Positions 17,145-26,068 are shown, numbered from the stretch's first letter. The stretch: 64,000 nt of DNA from Fictibacillus nanhaiensis (GCF_019801215.1 NZ_JAHVJO010000003.1:124001-188000); one strand, 5' to 3'. The notes: a model not told the origin generated them from the letters alone. A program made the numbers and translations.

Positions 17145-18077
17145 TCAAGGATTCGGATAATGAACATTTTGTTCTATAGGGATTTCTTTAGGTAACTGAG
17201 TTGAAGCATTGGGAACCTTTCGTGGTTCAACATTAATGACATCAGAAGAGTATAGTTTCACAATCATACTTCCCCCATATCTTTTCGCTCTGATTAAAAT
17301 GGGCTGATTATACTCATTCTGAAATTGAAAATCAGGTCCATACCAGCTAACGGTTGCATCGCGTCCAGGTGGAACGTACGGAACACGTTTACTGTGAGAA
17401 TAACGCTGAACGATTCGCAATCCCGCTCGGTCAACAGCATTGAATAAGGTTGAAGATACCTGACAAATGCCACCGCCAATTCCTTCGGATAACTCTCCTC
17501 TTACAATGATAGGTGCTTGTAAATACCCTTTATGGAGTGTTCTCTTACCGACGACTTTGTTAAATGAGAACGTTTCGTTCGGGAAAACAACATGGCTATC
17601 AAGGGCTTTTGCGGCAATTTCAATATTGTTAGAACGGCTTTTATTATTCGGATTAAAGAACGTTACATATTGACCAATCTGCTGGGTGCTGATATTGGCA
17701 AGTAACTCAGCATCCACTCTCGGATGTAATTTCAATAGAGGTACGTCTATTTCTGATGAACCTGTTTTAAAGAAATATGTATAAAATTTTTCTTGAAACG
17801 CATTTCTGTTTAGTCTATAACCTACTTTTCCCTGTGTAATGCTTCCGCCATCAGCAATTTTAGCGTTAATGGGTGCTTTGAAAGTTTTTTGTTCAAGGTT
17901 TTTTATAAACTGAAGATACTTTTCCTCGTCTACCAAAGGAATCCCTGGAAACGGCACGGTAAAGTAGGCCCGATCCACAATAGCGAGCGTCTTCCCTTGC
18001 TGGTTTACTGTTAAGGTATTCGGTAGATCAACAGGTTGGGCAAAAAGCAACAATCCAGCAAGCCAAGTTAATATCAT
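17145..18077 (-). CDS. VanW-family protein
   Basis: A 310-residue secreted or membrane-anchored protein. A short N-terminal hydrophobic segment (ILTWLAGLLLFAQPV) precedes a peptidoglycan-binding-4-like region and the VanW domain, whose signature is FPNETFSFNKVVGKRT...GIGGGICQVSSTLFNAV...HSKRVPYVPPGRDATVS... . VanW proteins are common in bacilli, and their biochemical role is unsettled. The domain resembles L,D-transpeptidase-like folds. GGAGG lies upstream of the ATG. A vancomycin link is not implied. Confidence 0.88.
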   Translation of the reverse strand: MILTWLAGLLLFAQPVDLPNTLTVNQQGKTLAIVDRAYFTVPFPGIPLVDEEKYLQFIKNLEQKTFKAPINAKIADGGSITQGKVGYRLNRNAFQEKFYTYFFKTGSSEIDVPLLKLHPRVDAELLANISTQQIGQYVTFFNPNNKSRSNNIEIAAKALDSHVVFPNETFSFNKVVGKRTLHKGYLQAPIIVRGELSEGIGGGICQVSSTLFNAVDRAGLRIVQRYSHSKRVPYVPPGRDATVSWYGPDFQFQNEYNQPILIRAKRYGGSMIVKLYSSDVINVEPRKVPNASTQLPKEIPIEQNVHYPNP

Positions 18078-18179
18078 CTATAAAAACCTCCATATATCTC
18101 CCGATTACACTAAACCATAAAGAAGCTCTAGCGTTTTTTACTTTTTCCTAATCTGACATTTTTATTACGATTTCTATAA

Positions 18180-18216
18180 AAAAACACTTGAATCGAAGTG
18201 ATCCAAGCGCTTTTTT
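18180..18216 (-). terminator. Rho-independent terminator
   Basis: On the minus strand AAGCGCTTGGATC pairs imperfectly with GATTCAAGTGTT around ACTTC and is followed by a run of T. It ends the dioxygenase gene. Confidence 0.65.
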
Positions 18217-18223
18217 AACCTAT

Positions 18224-19195
18224 TTATTTCGTATCGAGCGGCTTTAGTTTCGCTTCGATCTCGTTTCGCTCATGTTCTAAAAATGGCGGCAATGCAAGAG
18301 ATTCTCCTAAGTGATCTAGCTCTTCGTCTGTATCAAATCCTGGTCCATCTGTTGCTAATTCAAAAAGAATACGGTTCGGTTCGCGAAAATAAAGAGACTT
18401 AAAATAAAAGCGGTCCACAAATCCTGAGTTTGGAAACCTAGATGTTTTGACTTTTTCAATCCACTCACGAAGTTCATCCTCATTATCCACCCGGAATGCG
18501 ACATGGTGGACTCCTCCGCGACCGAGTCGTTCTTGCGGTAGATCTGACCGTTCTTCAACGTGAATTTCTGCCCCTGATCCGCCATCGCCTGTTTCAAGAA
18601 CAAGAATTTCAGGCTGTCCTTCAACTTCAGCAGAATACGTTCCTTTTTTCCGAAAGCCTAAAAGCTCTGTTAACACTTCAACAGTACGTTCAGCTGCCGG
18701 GACGGTTAATCGAACAGGTCCAAGACCAACTATGGCTACTTCCTCTGGAGTTGTGCTCTTATGCCAAGGCTTTCCGCCAGCTACACCTTGATTGTTTTCA
18801 TCTGATACAAGAATAAGCCGCTGCCCTTCTAAGTCACGAAAAGCAAGGGTGAGACGTCCTGCACGATTCTTCATTTCTTCCTTTTCAATTCCATTGTCTT
18901 GCAAACGCTTTTCCCAATAATAAAGAGCAGCATCATTTTTTACACGCAGTGAAATGGCGGAAATACTGTTATTGCCATCATGATTACGACCAACCATCGG
19001 GATCTCAAAAAACGTGAGCTCTGTTCCAGGGTTCCCTTTTTCATCTCCGTAAAACAAATGATAAACGCTAGTGTCATCTTGGTTTACCGTCTTTTTAATA
19101 AGGCGAAGTCCCATCACTTCTGTATAAAACGTAAAATTCTCAGGAGCATTAGCCGTCAGGGCCGAAACGTGGTGAATCCCCTTCAGTTCCATCAT
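18224..19195 (-). CDS. Ring-cleaving dioxygenase, MhqO/LinE-like (two VOC modules)
   Basis: A 323-residue two-module vicinal oxygen chelate protein. The iron ligands are visible: His in GIHHVSA, His in GGVHHVAFRV and Glu in RILFELATDGPGF. The length and motifs fit the Bacillus MhqO/MhqE group, which opens hydroquinone rings and is induced by quinones. I prefer the ATG at 19195 (GAAGG upstream, MMELKGIHHVS as in homologues). The frame is open to 19225, 3 nt after the upstream methyltransferase stop, so the two genes are tightly linked. No MhqR-type palindrome was noticed. Confidence 0.86.
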   Translation of the reverse strand: MMELKGIHHVSALTANAPENFTFYTEVMGLRLIKKTVNQDDTSVYHLFYGDEKGNPGTELTFFEIPMVGRNHDGNNSISAISLRVKNDAALYYWEKRLQDNGIEKEEMKNRAGRLTLAFRDLEGQRLILVSDENNQGVAGGKPWHKSTTPEEVAIVGLGPVRLTVPAAERTVEVLTELLGFRKKGTYSAEVEGQPEILVLETGDGGSGAEIHVEERSDLPQERLGRGGVHHVAFRVDNEDELREWIEKVKTSRFPNSGFVDRFYFKSLYFREPNRILFELATDGPGFDTDEELDHLGESLALPPFLEHERNEIEAKLKPLDTK

Positions 19196-19228
19196 GTCTA
19201 CCTTCTTTCCAGCCTTTTCGTCCATTAT

Positions 19229-19861
19229 CTACTTTTGCGCAGAAAATGCCCAGTGAAACGGTCCGGTGTTCTTCCAGCTTATATGTTTAAAACCGACGTG
19301 ACGGAGCATCTCGTCCAATGTTTGAACAAGTGGATAGTTCTCCGTCGAATCCCAATAGTGTCCAATCTGTTTACGTGCGTTGTTCATTGCCGATTGGGAA
19401 GCAAACATAATATCTAAAACGAGAAATTTTCCGTCTGGTTTTAATAAAGTATACATCTTCTCACACGCAGTTTGTCGTTCATCTGGCAAGACTTCATGAA
19501 AACAAAAACTTGAAGCAATCACATCAAAAGACTCGATTTTATCCTTTAAACCCGGCTCTGTAAACGTTCCTTGATGCAGTATGTAAGTCGGGTAACGTTT
19601 TTTACACTCTTTAAGCATGTTTTCCGAAAGATCGATACCCCAAACCTCATTTCCTTCATCTGAAAGAGAAGCGGCAAATGCCCCCGTCCCGATTCCTACA
19701 TCTAAGAGTGTGCTACCCTTACTAAGCTGAATCATCTTGCATGCTTCTTCTAAGCTGTGTTTATAACCAAATAGTGGTCCTGCAGCATTTTGTAAATCCT
19801 CTGTATATGTTTTCGCCCAATCATCAAATAAGTTTTGTGTTGCATCTTTTGTTCGTAACAT
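19229..19861 (-). CDS. Class I SAM-dependent methyltransferase
   Basis: A 210-residue cytosolic methyltransferase. Motif I is LLDVGIGTGAFAASL and the acidic end of strand 2 is VWGIDLSENML. Motif II/III regions follow (FDVIASSFCFHEVL, FLVLDIMFAS). The acceptor substrate is unknown. AGGAGGAATT precedes the ATG. It is first of a pair with the ring-cleaving dioxygenase, so an aromatic or quinone substrate is possible but unproven. Confidence 0.87.
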   Translation of the reverse strand: MLRTKDATQNLFDDWAKTYTEDLQNAAGPLFGYKHSLEEACKMIQLSKGSTLLDVGIGTGAFAASLSDEGNEVWGIDLSENMLKECKKRYPTYILHQGTFTEPGLKDKIESFDVIASSFCFHEVLPDERQTACEKMYTLLKPDGKFLVLDIMFASQSAMNNARKQIGHYWDSTENYPLVQTLDEMLRHVGFKHISWKNTGPFHWAFSAQK

Positions 19862-19879
19862 AATTCCTCCTATAATGGA

Positions 19880-20206
19880 TTAACTTCTAGGGGCAAAGAG
19901 CATGATTAAAACACCTATCATACAAATACCTGCACCAATCCAGTCATACAAATCCGGTGTTTTCCGGTCAATAAACCATCCCCATAAAACAGCCAGCACA
20001 ATAAAAACGCCCCCATACGCAGCGTACACTCTTCCAAATGACGGAAAGTTTTGGAAGGTGGGAATCACACCATATAAGATTAAGATGATGCTTCCTGCCA
20101 ATCCATATGTAAATGGCTTTGATTCACGCAGCCATAACCATACTAGATAGCCGCCGCCGATTTCAGCAAGGCCCGCAATAACAAATAAAAAAATGGCTGT
20201 CAGCAC
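19880..20206 (-). CDS. ynfA: YnfA-family (UPF0060) membrane protein
   Basis: A 108-residue four-helix membrane protein. The family pattern is complete: [54 protein letters not shown], and [23 protein letters not shown]. YnfA resembles small multidrug resistance proteins in size and topology. Its transport role is not settled. The start is GTG at 20206 with GGGGGAGC upstream. Confidence 0.93.
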   Translation of the reverse strand: MLTAIFLFVIAGLAEIGGGYLVWLWLRESKPFTYGLAGSIILILYGVIPTFQNFPSFGRVYAAYGGVFIVLAVLWGWFIDRKTPDLYDWIGAGICMIGVLIMLFAPRS

Positions 20207-20239
20207 GTATCACGCTCCCCCTTTACATCCATTCTACAG

Positions 20240-20275
20240 CATGAAAAAAACTCCTTTAGCAAAAGGAGCATTTTT
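20240..20275. terminator. Rho-independent terminator
   Basis: CTCCTTT pairs with AAAGGAG around a short loop, flanked by A-runs and T-runs, so it can act in both directions. It closes the egtB-egtD operon, whose last stop lies at 20280. Confidence 0.75.
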
Positions 20276-20279
20276 CTTC

Positions 20280-21245
20280 TTATCGAACCTCTAAGTAGTG
20301 CATGCTAAACCATTTTCTCTCGTCACACCATACTTTTTTAGGCGTAAAGCCACATTCTATGACGATGTCTTGAAACTCTTTAATCGTAAATTTATACGAA
20401 TTCTCAGTGTGTATAGTCTCACCCTCTTTGAAGGTGATCTCTTCATTCCCTATAGTGATTCTTTGATCTTTTAAACTTACAAGATGCATCTCGATCCTGC
20501 CTTTTTCTCCATGATAAAACGCATGGTGACTGAAATGTTCCAGTTGGAAGTTTGCGAGCAGCTCACGGTTTAACCGGTTTAACAAATTCAGATTAAACTT
20601 TCTCGTGATTCCTTTTTTATCGTTATAAGCTGCGTTTAAAACGGCATGGTCTTTCTTCATGTCTACCCCAATCAGCAATCCCCCGCCTTGTTTTAAAAAC
20701 AGAGCCGTTTTCTTCAAAAATTGCATCATCTCTCTGCGCTCAAAATTGCCAATCGTCGATCCAGGAAAAAACACTACTTTTCGTTTTGATTGCAGTGATG
20801 GCATTTCAAATTTTTCCGTATAATCTGCTGAAACGGCATGAACTTGTAAGTTAGGATATTCCATTGAAAGAGCACACGCAGACTGATATAAAAAATCCTT
20901 TGAAATGTCTAAAGCGATATATTCTTTTAAATCTGTCATAGCTCCAAGAAGTGTCCTTACCTTTTCACTGCTGCCACTCCCGAACTCAATGAGTGCACTA
21001 TCTGCTCCAACCGCTTTCGCCATATCGCGTTTATACTTGTTTAAAATGACCATTTCGGTTCGGGTTGGATAATACTCAGGGAGCATCGTAATCTCTTCGA
21101 ACAGCTCTGAGCCTTTTTTGTCATAAAAATATTTAGGCGACACTTTCTTAGGTGAGGATTTTAACCCTTGGATTACCTCGCTATACATGTCGGTTTCGGC
21201 TTTATTACCTACGTGATAATGCACGTTATGTTTTACCGTTTTCAT
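20280..21245 (-). CDS. egtD: L-histidine N-alpha-methyltransferase (ergothioneine synthesis)
   Basis: A 321-residue EgtD-family enzyme. It trimethylates the amino group of histidine with three SAM to give hercynine, the first committed step of ergothioneine synthesis. The family start SPKYFYDKKGSELFEEITMLPEYYPTRTEM is intact, as are the SAM loop (IEFGSGSSEKVRTLL), FFPGSTIGNF and the C-terminal E-N-S-Y-K-F motif before the end. The ATG overlaps the egtB stop by 4 nt with GGAGG upstream, so the genes are translationally coupled. Length is normal for the family. Confidence 0.95.
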   Translation of the reverse strand: MKTVKHNVHYHVGNKAETDMYSEVIQGLKSSPKKVSPKYFYDKKGSELFEEITMLPEYYPTRTEMVILNKYKRDMAKAVGADSALIEFGSGSSEKVRTLLGAMTDLKEYIALDISKDFLYQSACALSMEYPNLQVHAVSADYTEKFEMPSLQSKRKVVFFPGSTIGNFERREMMQFLKKTALFLKQGGGLLIGVDMKKDHAVLNAAYNDKKGITRKFNLNLLNRLNRELLANFQLEHFSHHAFYHGEKGRIEMHLVSLKDQRITIGNEEITFKEGETIHTENSYKFTIKEFQDIVIECGFTPKKVWCDERKWFSMHYLEVR

Positions 21246-22516
21246 GATAAGTCCTCCGCTAAGCGCAAACCACTGAACTGCCAGCGTTTATCTGCTGGGA
21301 AAAAATTGCGGTACGTAGAACGAATGTGTGATTTTGAAGTCGCGCACGAACCACCTCGTAACACGATTTGATTACACATGAACTTCGCGTTGTATTCACC
21401 AAGTGCACCCTCCAGTGGTTTGCTTTTCGGATACGATGTGTACGGGCTACTCGTCCATTCCCAAACATCCCCATAAGCCTTCTTAAAAGCTGAGGAAGAA
21501 AGGGATTCGTCAACAACCGGATGGTAATCTTCACTTTCTACAAAGTTTCCATCTCGTGCTACAGACGACATCGCATGTTCCCACTCTGCTTCTGTAGGCA
21601 GTCTTTTTCCGCTCCACCTCGCAAAGGCATCAGCTTCATAAAAGCTGACATGGCAGACTGGCTCATCAAGGTTCAGCTTTTTTTCACCTCTTAACGTAAA
21701 CGTGTACCATCCGTCTTCTGTTTTTCGCCAATAAAGGGGATGTTTCCATTTCTCTTTTTTTACGGTTGCCCATCCATCAGAAAGCCAATGTTCTGGCTGA
21801 TCATATCCACCTGCTTCAATAAACGCGATATATTCACCATTCGTTACAGGATGAGATGCCAGCTTATAAGGCTCAAGCCACACTTTGTGGCGAGGACGTT
21901 CATTATCAAATGAGAAACCAACTCCTGTAAATCCGATCTCGACCAGTCCGCCTTCCCTATTTACAAATGTCGTTTCTGACTTTGTATTTGAATCGTTATC
22001 ACTTTTTTCTTCCGCAAATTTAGGAAGCAGTGGATTGCAGGAGAAGTTATATTTCACATCGGTTAAAAGAAGTTCTTGATGCTGTTGTTCGTGCTGAAGA
22101 CCAATCTCGATCAAATCATGAATCTGTTGCGGAAGCTCATCATCATAATCTTCTAGCAGCTGTAATATTCCATCATCTACGTGTCTTCTATATTTATACA
22201 CATCATTCATTGATGGCCGTGACAGCACACCTCTAGAGTGACGGGGGTGATAGGAACCGATTGTTTCGTAGTATGAGTTGAACAAATAATCAAACTGATC
22301 GTTGTAAGGCGTATAGGAAGGGTTTTTCTCTTTTAAAATAAACCGCTCAAAAAACCATGTCGTGTGGGCTAAATGCCATTTAGGAGGACTAACATCAGGC
22401 ATTGCCTGAATGATCGTATCTTCATTTTGGAGTTTGGATGCCAGTTTTTCTGATAATGACCTGATCCGCTGGAATTGTTCGCTTAACCGTTCTACTGCTA
22501 CATGTTCAATCGCCAT
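21242..22516 (-). CDS. egtB: Ergothioneine synthase EgtB (hercynine sulfoxide synthase family)
   Basis: A 424-residue non-heme iron enzyme joining hercynine to a thiol (cysteine or gamma-glutamylcysteine) with oxygen. The N-terminal DinB-like four-helix domain carries the iron ligands: one His in KWHLAHTTWFFE and two in LQHEQQHQELLLTD. The C-terminal formylglycine-generating-enzyme-like domain is complete (SFYEADAFARWSGKRLPTEAEWE, DVWEWTSSPY, LRGGSCATSKSHIRSTYRNFFP). No EgtA, EgtC or EgtE gene is nearby, so cysteine may be the thiol donor. That is inference. AGGGAGG precedes the ATG. It is first in a two-gene operon. Confidence 0.94.
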   Translation of the reverse strand: MAIEHVAVERLSEQFQRIRSLSEKLASKLQNEDTIIQAMPDVSPPKWHLAHTTWFFERFILKEKNPSYTPYNDQFDYLFNSYYETIGSYHPRHSRGVLSRPSMNDVYKYRRHVDDGILQLLEDYDDELPQQIHDLIEIGLQHEQQHQELLLTDVKYNFSCNPLLPKFAEEKSDNDSNTKSETTFVNREGGLVEIGFTGVGFSFDNERPRHKVWLEPYKLASHPVTNGEYIAFIEAGGYDQPEHWLSDGWATVKKEKWKHPLYWRKTEDGWYTFTLRGEKKLNLDEPVCHVSFYEADAFARWSGKRLPTEAEWEHAMSSVARDGNFVESEDYHPVVDESLSSSAFKKAYGDVWEWTSSPYTSYPKSKPLEGALGEYNAKFMCNQIVLRGGSCATSKSHIRSTYRNFFPADKRWQFSGLRLAEDLS

Positions 22517-22538
22517 AAAAATCCTCCCTTTTCTAGCT

Positions 22539-23165
22539 TCAGTTTTTCACAACATTTCCTTCTGTTGGAATAGGATGCTCTTTTAAAAGTTTGGCAAAAT
22601 GAATCAGGTTGTACGTCATAATCTGATTGTGCTGCATCGTAAATTCATTTTGTTTTCCATCGGCTTCAATAAATGAAGGTCCTGGCCCTGCTTCACCAAC
22701 CCAATATGTATCTACATTTGGCGGAATTGTGAATCCAATGTGAGATAAACCGTATAGAATGGAAGCACTTGCATGTTTTGCTCCATCTTCATTCCCGGTC
22801 ACAACAACACCTGCCACCTTGTTATAGAATATATATTGGCCTTTATCGTTCGTCATGCCACTTGCTCCATAAAGTCGTTCAATCGCCTGGGTTGCGAGAC
22901 TGCTTTTTTCCCCTAGCCATAGTGGTGTTCCGATGATCAGAATGTCGGCCTCTTTCACTTTTTCAAAAATCTGAGGCCACTCATCACCTTTTCCTTCGTC
23001 TGCTGTTACACCGTATGCGATATTATAATCTCTAAGTCTCACAATCTCCGTTTCTATCTTGTTTTTATTAAAGATGGAAACTGCTTCATTCATCAAACTT
23101 TCCGTGTTAGAAACCTCATCCCCGCTTTTAAGAGATGCATTAAGTAAAAGGGCTTTAATAGTCAA
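22539..23165 (-). CDS. Flavodoxin-fold NAD(P)H-dependent oxidoreductase
   Basis: A 208-residue protein of the flavodoxin-like/NADPH-dependent FMN reductase fold. It opens IKALLLNASLKSG, the FMN phosphate loop region, and continues ADILIIGTPLWLGEKSSLATQAIERL and VAGVVVTGNEDGAKHASASILYGLSHIGFTIPP. Such proteins reduce quinones, azo compounds or flavins, and the substrate is unknown here. The start is TTG at 23165 with GGAGG 8 nt upstream. It ends 22 nt before the egtB start and could share a transcript with it. Confidence 0.87.
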   Translation of the reverse strand: MTIKALLLNASLKSGDEVSNTESLMNEAVSIFNKNKIETEIVRLRDYNIAYGVTADEGKGDEWPQIFEKVKEADILIIGTPLWLGEKSSLATQAIERLYGASGMTNDKGQYIFYNKVAGVVVTGNEDGAKHASASILYGLSHIGFTIPPNVDTYWVGEAGPGPSFIEADGKQNEFTMQHNQIMTYNLIHFAKLLKEHPIPTEGNVVKN

Positions 23166-23396
23166 AATAGACCTCCATTTATCAATTTCATATTAAGGTA
23201 TAAATAACCGAAAATAAGGAAGTTAAAACAAACTATAGGAATCTTTAACAAGAACTTCATAATCCGAATTGGAACTTTCTTTCGGAACAACGTAAAAGAG
23301 TTCCTCCTGATGTGCACTCTCTGAATGTGGGGATCCAAGACAATGGCTGTCCCGTATTCCACTCAAGATTTTAGAGAAGCAAACACAAAAGTAAAA

Positions 23397-23427
23397 TAAA
23401 AAATAGCAGCCAGCAGCTGCTATTTTA
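23397..23427 (-). terminator. Rho-independent terminator
   Basis: AAAATAGCAGC pairs with GCTGCTATTTT around CAGCA. On the minus strand it is followed by TTATTTTA. It ends the DUF3817 gene. Confidence 0.75.
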
Positions 23428-23440
23428 GAGTTTGTATTAA

Positions 23441-23722
23441 CTATTCTTTTAAAAATTTTGAATCGAAAATAAACGGTCCAAACGGAATCACTGACGATAG
23501 CATCGCCAGAAATGCACGCATGAACGGCCACTTTTTCACATTCCACACGTAAAGGATTGCTAGAATGTATAAGACGAATAATAGACCATGAAGAGCTCCA
23601 ACGATTGAAACCGCCATAGGCTGATCAAAAAAGTACTTTAAAGGCATAGCGATTAAAAGAAGAATAAGAAACGACCAGCCCTCTAAGAAGCCGACGGTTT
23701 TTAATGTTTTTATTGGGTTCAT
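23441..23722 (-). CDS. DUF3817 membrane protein
   Basis: A 93-residue protein with three membrane helices. The DUF3817 pattern is clear: FLEGWSFLILLLIAMPLKYF, SIVGALHGLLFVLYILAI and RAFLAMLSSVIPFGPFIFD. The E-G-x-S, H-G and P-F-G-P-F positions are conserved. Function unknown. In some bacteria this domain follows MFS transporters, but here it is alone. GGAGGTATTTATCTGAT precedes the ATG. Confidence 0.88.
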   Translation of the reverse strand: MNPIKTLKTVGFLEGWSFLILLLIAMPLKYFFDQPMAVSIVGALHGLLFVLYILAILYVWNVKKWPFMRAFLAMLSSVIPFGPFIFDSKFLKE

Positions 23723-23828
23723 ATCAGATAAATACCTCCATATTACAATTCTTATCTATAGTTTTAACACAAATGATATGGAAGTAGACTTGTCATCCCT
23801 TACTTTTGTGTGAACAAATGGTAAAAAT

Positions 23829-23897
23829 AATAGTTGGGGTCAGTCCCCCAACTATTATTTCCCCTCTATGTTTTTGGGATTTTGTAGAGGGGGTTTA
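23829..23897. repeat. Dispersed intergenic repeat, copy 2
   Basis: AATAGTTGGGG...CCCCCAACTATT forms a perfect-stem head, followed by TTTCCCC, GGATTTTG and AGGGGGTTT in the same order and spacing as at 1774-1836. It sits between the DUF3817 and Sco genes. Confidence 0.6.
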
Positions 23898-23926
23898 CTG
23901 AAGTTCAACCCACTTTAAGAGTTGAT

Positions 23927-24547
23927 TTATTTTTTCGCCTCTTTTTTCATGTCTTCGATAATCTGTTTATAAGGAGTATTTTCCACTCCGTCGTATCTTG
24001 ATACTACTTTTCCGTTCTTATCTACTAAGAAAAATGCCGTCGCATGAATGAATTGGTCTGAATTTGGATCAGCGGTAATTGGTGTTTTAAAGGATTCCTT
24101 TGCAAATTTTTCAATCTCGTCTTGCTCGTAACCTCCTACAAAGTGCCAGTTTGAAAAATCAGCATCATAATTTTCACCGAACTTTGTTAAGGCTTTTGCG
24201 TTATCTCGCTTTGGATCGATTGAGAATGAAACAAAATCTACTTCTACTCCTTCTTCCTTAGCCATTTGCTGAAGTTTCGCCATATGAGCGGTCATCGGGG
24301 GACAAACCGTTTCACAATTTGTAAAGATAAAATTAGCCATCCATACCTTATTCGTTAAATCAGTCGATCCGAATGACTCGTTATTCTGGTCTTTAAATGT
24401 GAACGACTGAACGTCCCAGTCTAATGACTGAGACGCTTCTTCTTTACTGCTATCCTGTTGTTTATGATTTTCATGTTCGTCGTGTGATTTGGAACCACAT
24501 GCAGAAAGTACGAGAGTTAAACATAATACGACTATCATTTTTTTCAT
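23927..24547 (-). CDS. Sco/SenC-family copper chaperone lipoprotein
   Basis: A 206-residue membrane-anchored thioredoxin-fold protein that delivers copper to, or keeps reduced, the CuA site of cytochrome c oxidase. The signal peptide ends in LVLSAC, a lipobox. A His-rich linker (DEHENHKQQ) follows. The metal motif CETVCPPM (CxxxCP) and the distal His in QFIHATAFFLVDKNG are both present. I chose the ATG at 24547, preceded by AGAGGTGA. The frame is open to 24592. It lies 32 nt after the PepSY gene stop, so the pair is probably one operon. Confidence 0.93.
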   Translation of the reverse strand: MKKMIVVLCLTLVLSACGSKSHDEHENHKQQDSSKEEASQSLDWDVQSFTFKDQNNESFGSTDLTNKVWMANFIFTNCETVCPPMTAHMAKLQQMAKEEGVEVDFVSFSIDPKRDNAKALTKFGENYDADFSNWHFVGGYEQDEIEKFAKESFKTPITADPNSDQFIHATAFFLVDKNGKVVSRYDGVENTPYKQIIEDMKKEAKK

Positions 24548-24579
24548 GACATTCACCTCTTTACATTCTTTGAAGCTTT

Positions 24580-25953
24580 TTACGATAACCATTGCTGTAA
24601 AGGTTTTATCCTCGGTATTACAAAACGATCTAAAATAAACACAATAATAAAAGATAGACCTGCAAGCGGCATGACAATACCGGTTATAATCATAATACCA
24701 ATCAGGAATGGCTTAAGCTTTTTATCTGATTTTTTTGGAACTCCAAGTTTGCCTGAGGGTTTTCTCTTTTTCCACATGATTAACGAAAAGATAACAATTG
24801 CGACAAGACCAAGGGCAGCAATCGTTCCTAAAATCTGATTGGCTAGTCCAAAATAATGCCCTTCATGCAAGGCAATCCCAATGGAAACAGCTTTCGCCAT
24901 CCATCCATAATCGCTAAATCGTACATCTTCTACAATCTCACCGGAATATTGATCAAAATAAACGGTTGCTTCATTTTCAGGTTTGTCTCTTGATGACGCT
25001 ACCGTATAAACACCGTCTTTTCCTTCAGGAGGAGAAATCGTGTACGGCTTTTGTATCTTATTTTCTTGAGCCAAGTAAGTAATCTGATCAAGGTTCAGAT
25101 TACCTGATCCATCTCCTGAAGTTGGCGCAGGAACATTTTCAGTCGCCCACGGAACATCATCAGCGATCTGTTCTGTTGTTACATCCGATTTTGGAGCCAT
25201 AAAGGCATATGTCGGATAACCCGTATTGGTTTTCGTCGCTATGCTGTTGATACCTTCTCCCATAACCCCTGACCACGGTAACCCGGTCACAATTAGTATA
25301 AGGATCATCAGTGACAGCCAAAACGCTGATACCGCATGAAGATCACGCCATAATACTCTTCCCTTTGATTTCAATCGCGGAAGAATCGTACCCATAAAAG
25401 AAGCCCGATTTCTTGGCCACCATATGTAAAGGCCAGTTGCCAAAATAATAATCGTCCAACACGCTGCCAATTCTACTATTCTATTAACGAAAGTACCTCC
25501 AACAATCCATTCGCTATGCAGACTGGCAACGACGTTCTTAAAATGCTTCTCATTAAGAATCGTACCCGTGATGTTACCGTTATAAGGGTTTACATACACT
25601 TGAGTCACGACATCGTTTTCAATTACTTTTATTAATGTTGCTCTATTGTTCTCTTTCGGAACTCGTATCGAGCCGATCTCTGCGTCTGGATACTTTGTCT
25701 GTACTGCATTGACTTGTTCAGATACGGGAATTGTTTTATTCCCTTCGTTAACGATAAGTTTGTCTTTATAGATCATCGTTTCAATTTCAGATTGATATAA
25801 ATAAAGGGCACCGCTTATCGCTAACATGATCAAAAACGGTGCAAAAATGATACCGCCATAAAAATGCCAGCGCCAAAAGGTTTGGTATAAATTATTAGAC
25901 TTCTTTTCCGGTTCTGCTTGCTTGTCCGATAATTGCCTCGCTGATGCTTCCAT
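24580..25953 (-). CDS. PepSY-associated transmembrane protein
   Basis: A 457-residue membrane protein of the PepSY_TM family with four helices: one after a short cytosolic start (FAPFLIMLAISGALYLY), a large outer loop carrying two PepSY-like segments, a middle pair (WRDLHAVSAFWLSLMILILIVTGLPWSGVMG) and a C-terminal pair. Conserved histidines at WRWHFYGG, SLHSEW, DLHAVS and ALHEGHYFG suggest heme or metal contacts. Members are linked to iron or copper handling, for instance as reductases. Pairing with Sco favours copper here. AGGGAGG precedes the ATG. Confidence 0.88.
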   Translation of the reverse strand: MEASARQLSDKQAEPEKKSNNLYQTFWRWHFYGGIIFAPFLIMLAISGALYLYQSEIETMIYKDKLIVNEGNKTIPVSEQVNAVQTKYPDAEIGSIRVPKENNRATLIKVIENDVVTQVYVNPYNGNITGTILNEKHFKNVVASLHSEWIVGGTFVNRIVELAACWTIIILATGLYIWWPRNRASFMGTILPRLKSKGRVLWRDLHAVSAFWLSLMILILIVTGLPWSGVMGEGINSIATKTNTGYPTYAFMAPKSDVTTEQIADDVPWATENVPAPTSGDGSGNLNLDQITYLAQENKIQKPYTISPPEGKDGVYTVASSRDKPENEATVYFDQYSGEIVEDVRFSDYGWMAKAVSIGIALHEGHYFGLANQILGTIAALGLVAIVIFSLIMWKKRKPSGKLGVPKKSDKKLKPFLIGIMIITGIVMPLAGLSFIIVFILDRFVIPRIKPLQQWLS

Positions 25954-26034
25954 AATAGCCTCCCTAAATTATTCTCCATAGAACGAGTATAATCAAAGAA
26001 CCATTAACGGAAATCACTCTAATGGGTGATTGCA

Positions 26035-26068
26035 CAAAAAAAGTGTGTCAAATCAATGACACACTTCT
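26035..26068 (-). terminator. Rho-independent terminator
   Basis: On the minus strand AAGTGTGTCA pairs with TGACACACTT around TTGATT and is followed by TTTTTTGTGC. It ends the two-component operon and separates it from the PepSY-Sco genes. Confidence 0.87.

Noticed and set aside
8414-18077. Glycopeptide resistance genes (VanZ and VanW homologues)
   Set aside because: They are 8 kb apart, there is no vanHAX or vanRS, and such homologues are common in bacilli.
23162-23362. 66-codon hydrophobic minus-strand frame in the intergenic gap
   Set aside because: No ribosome site, and it overlaps the real start region and ribosome site of the flavodoxin-fold gene.
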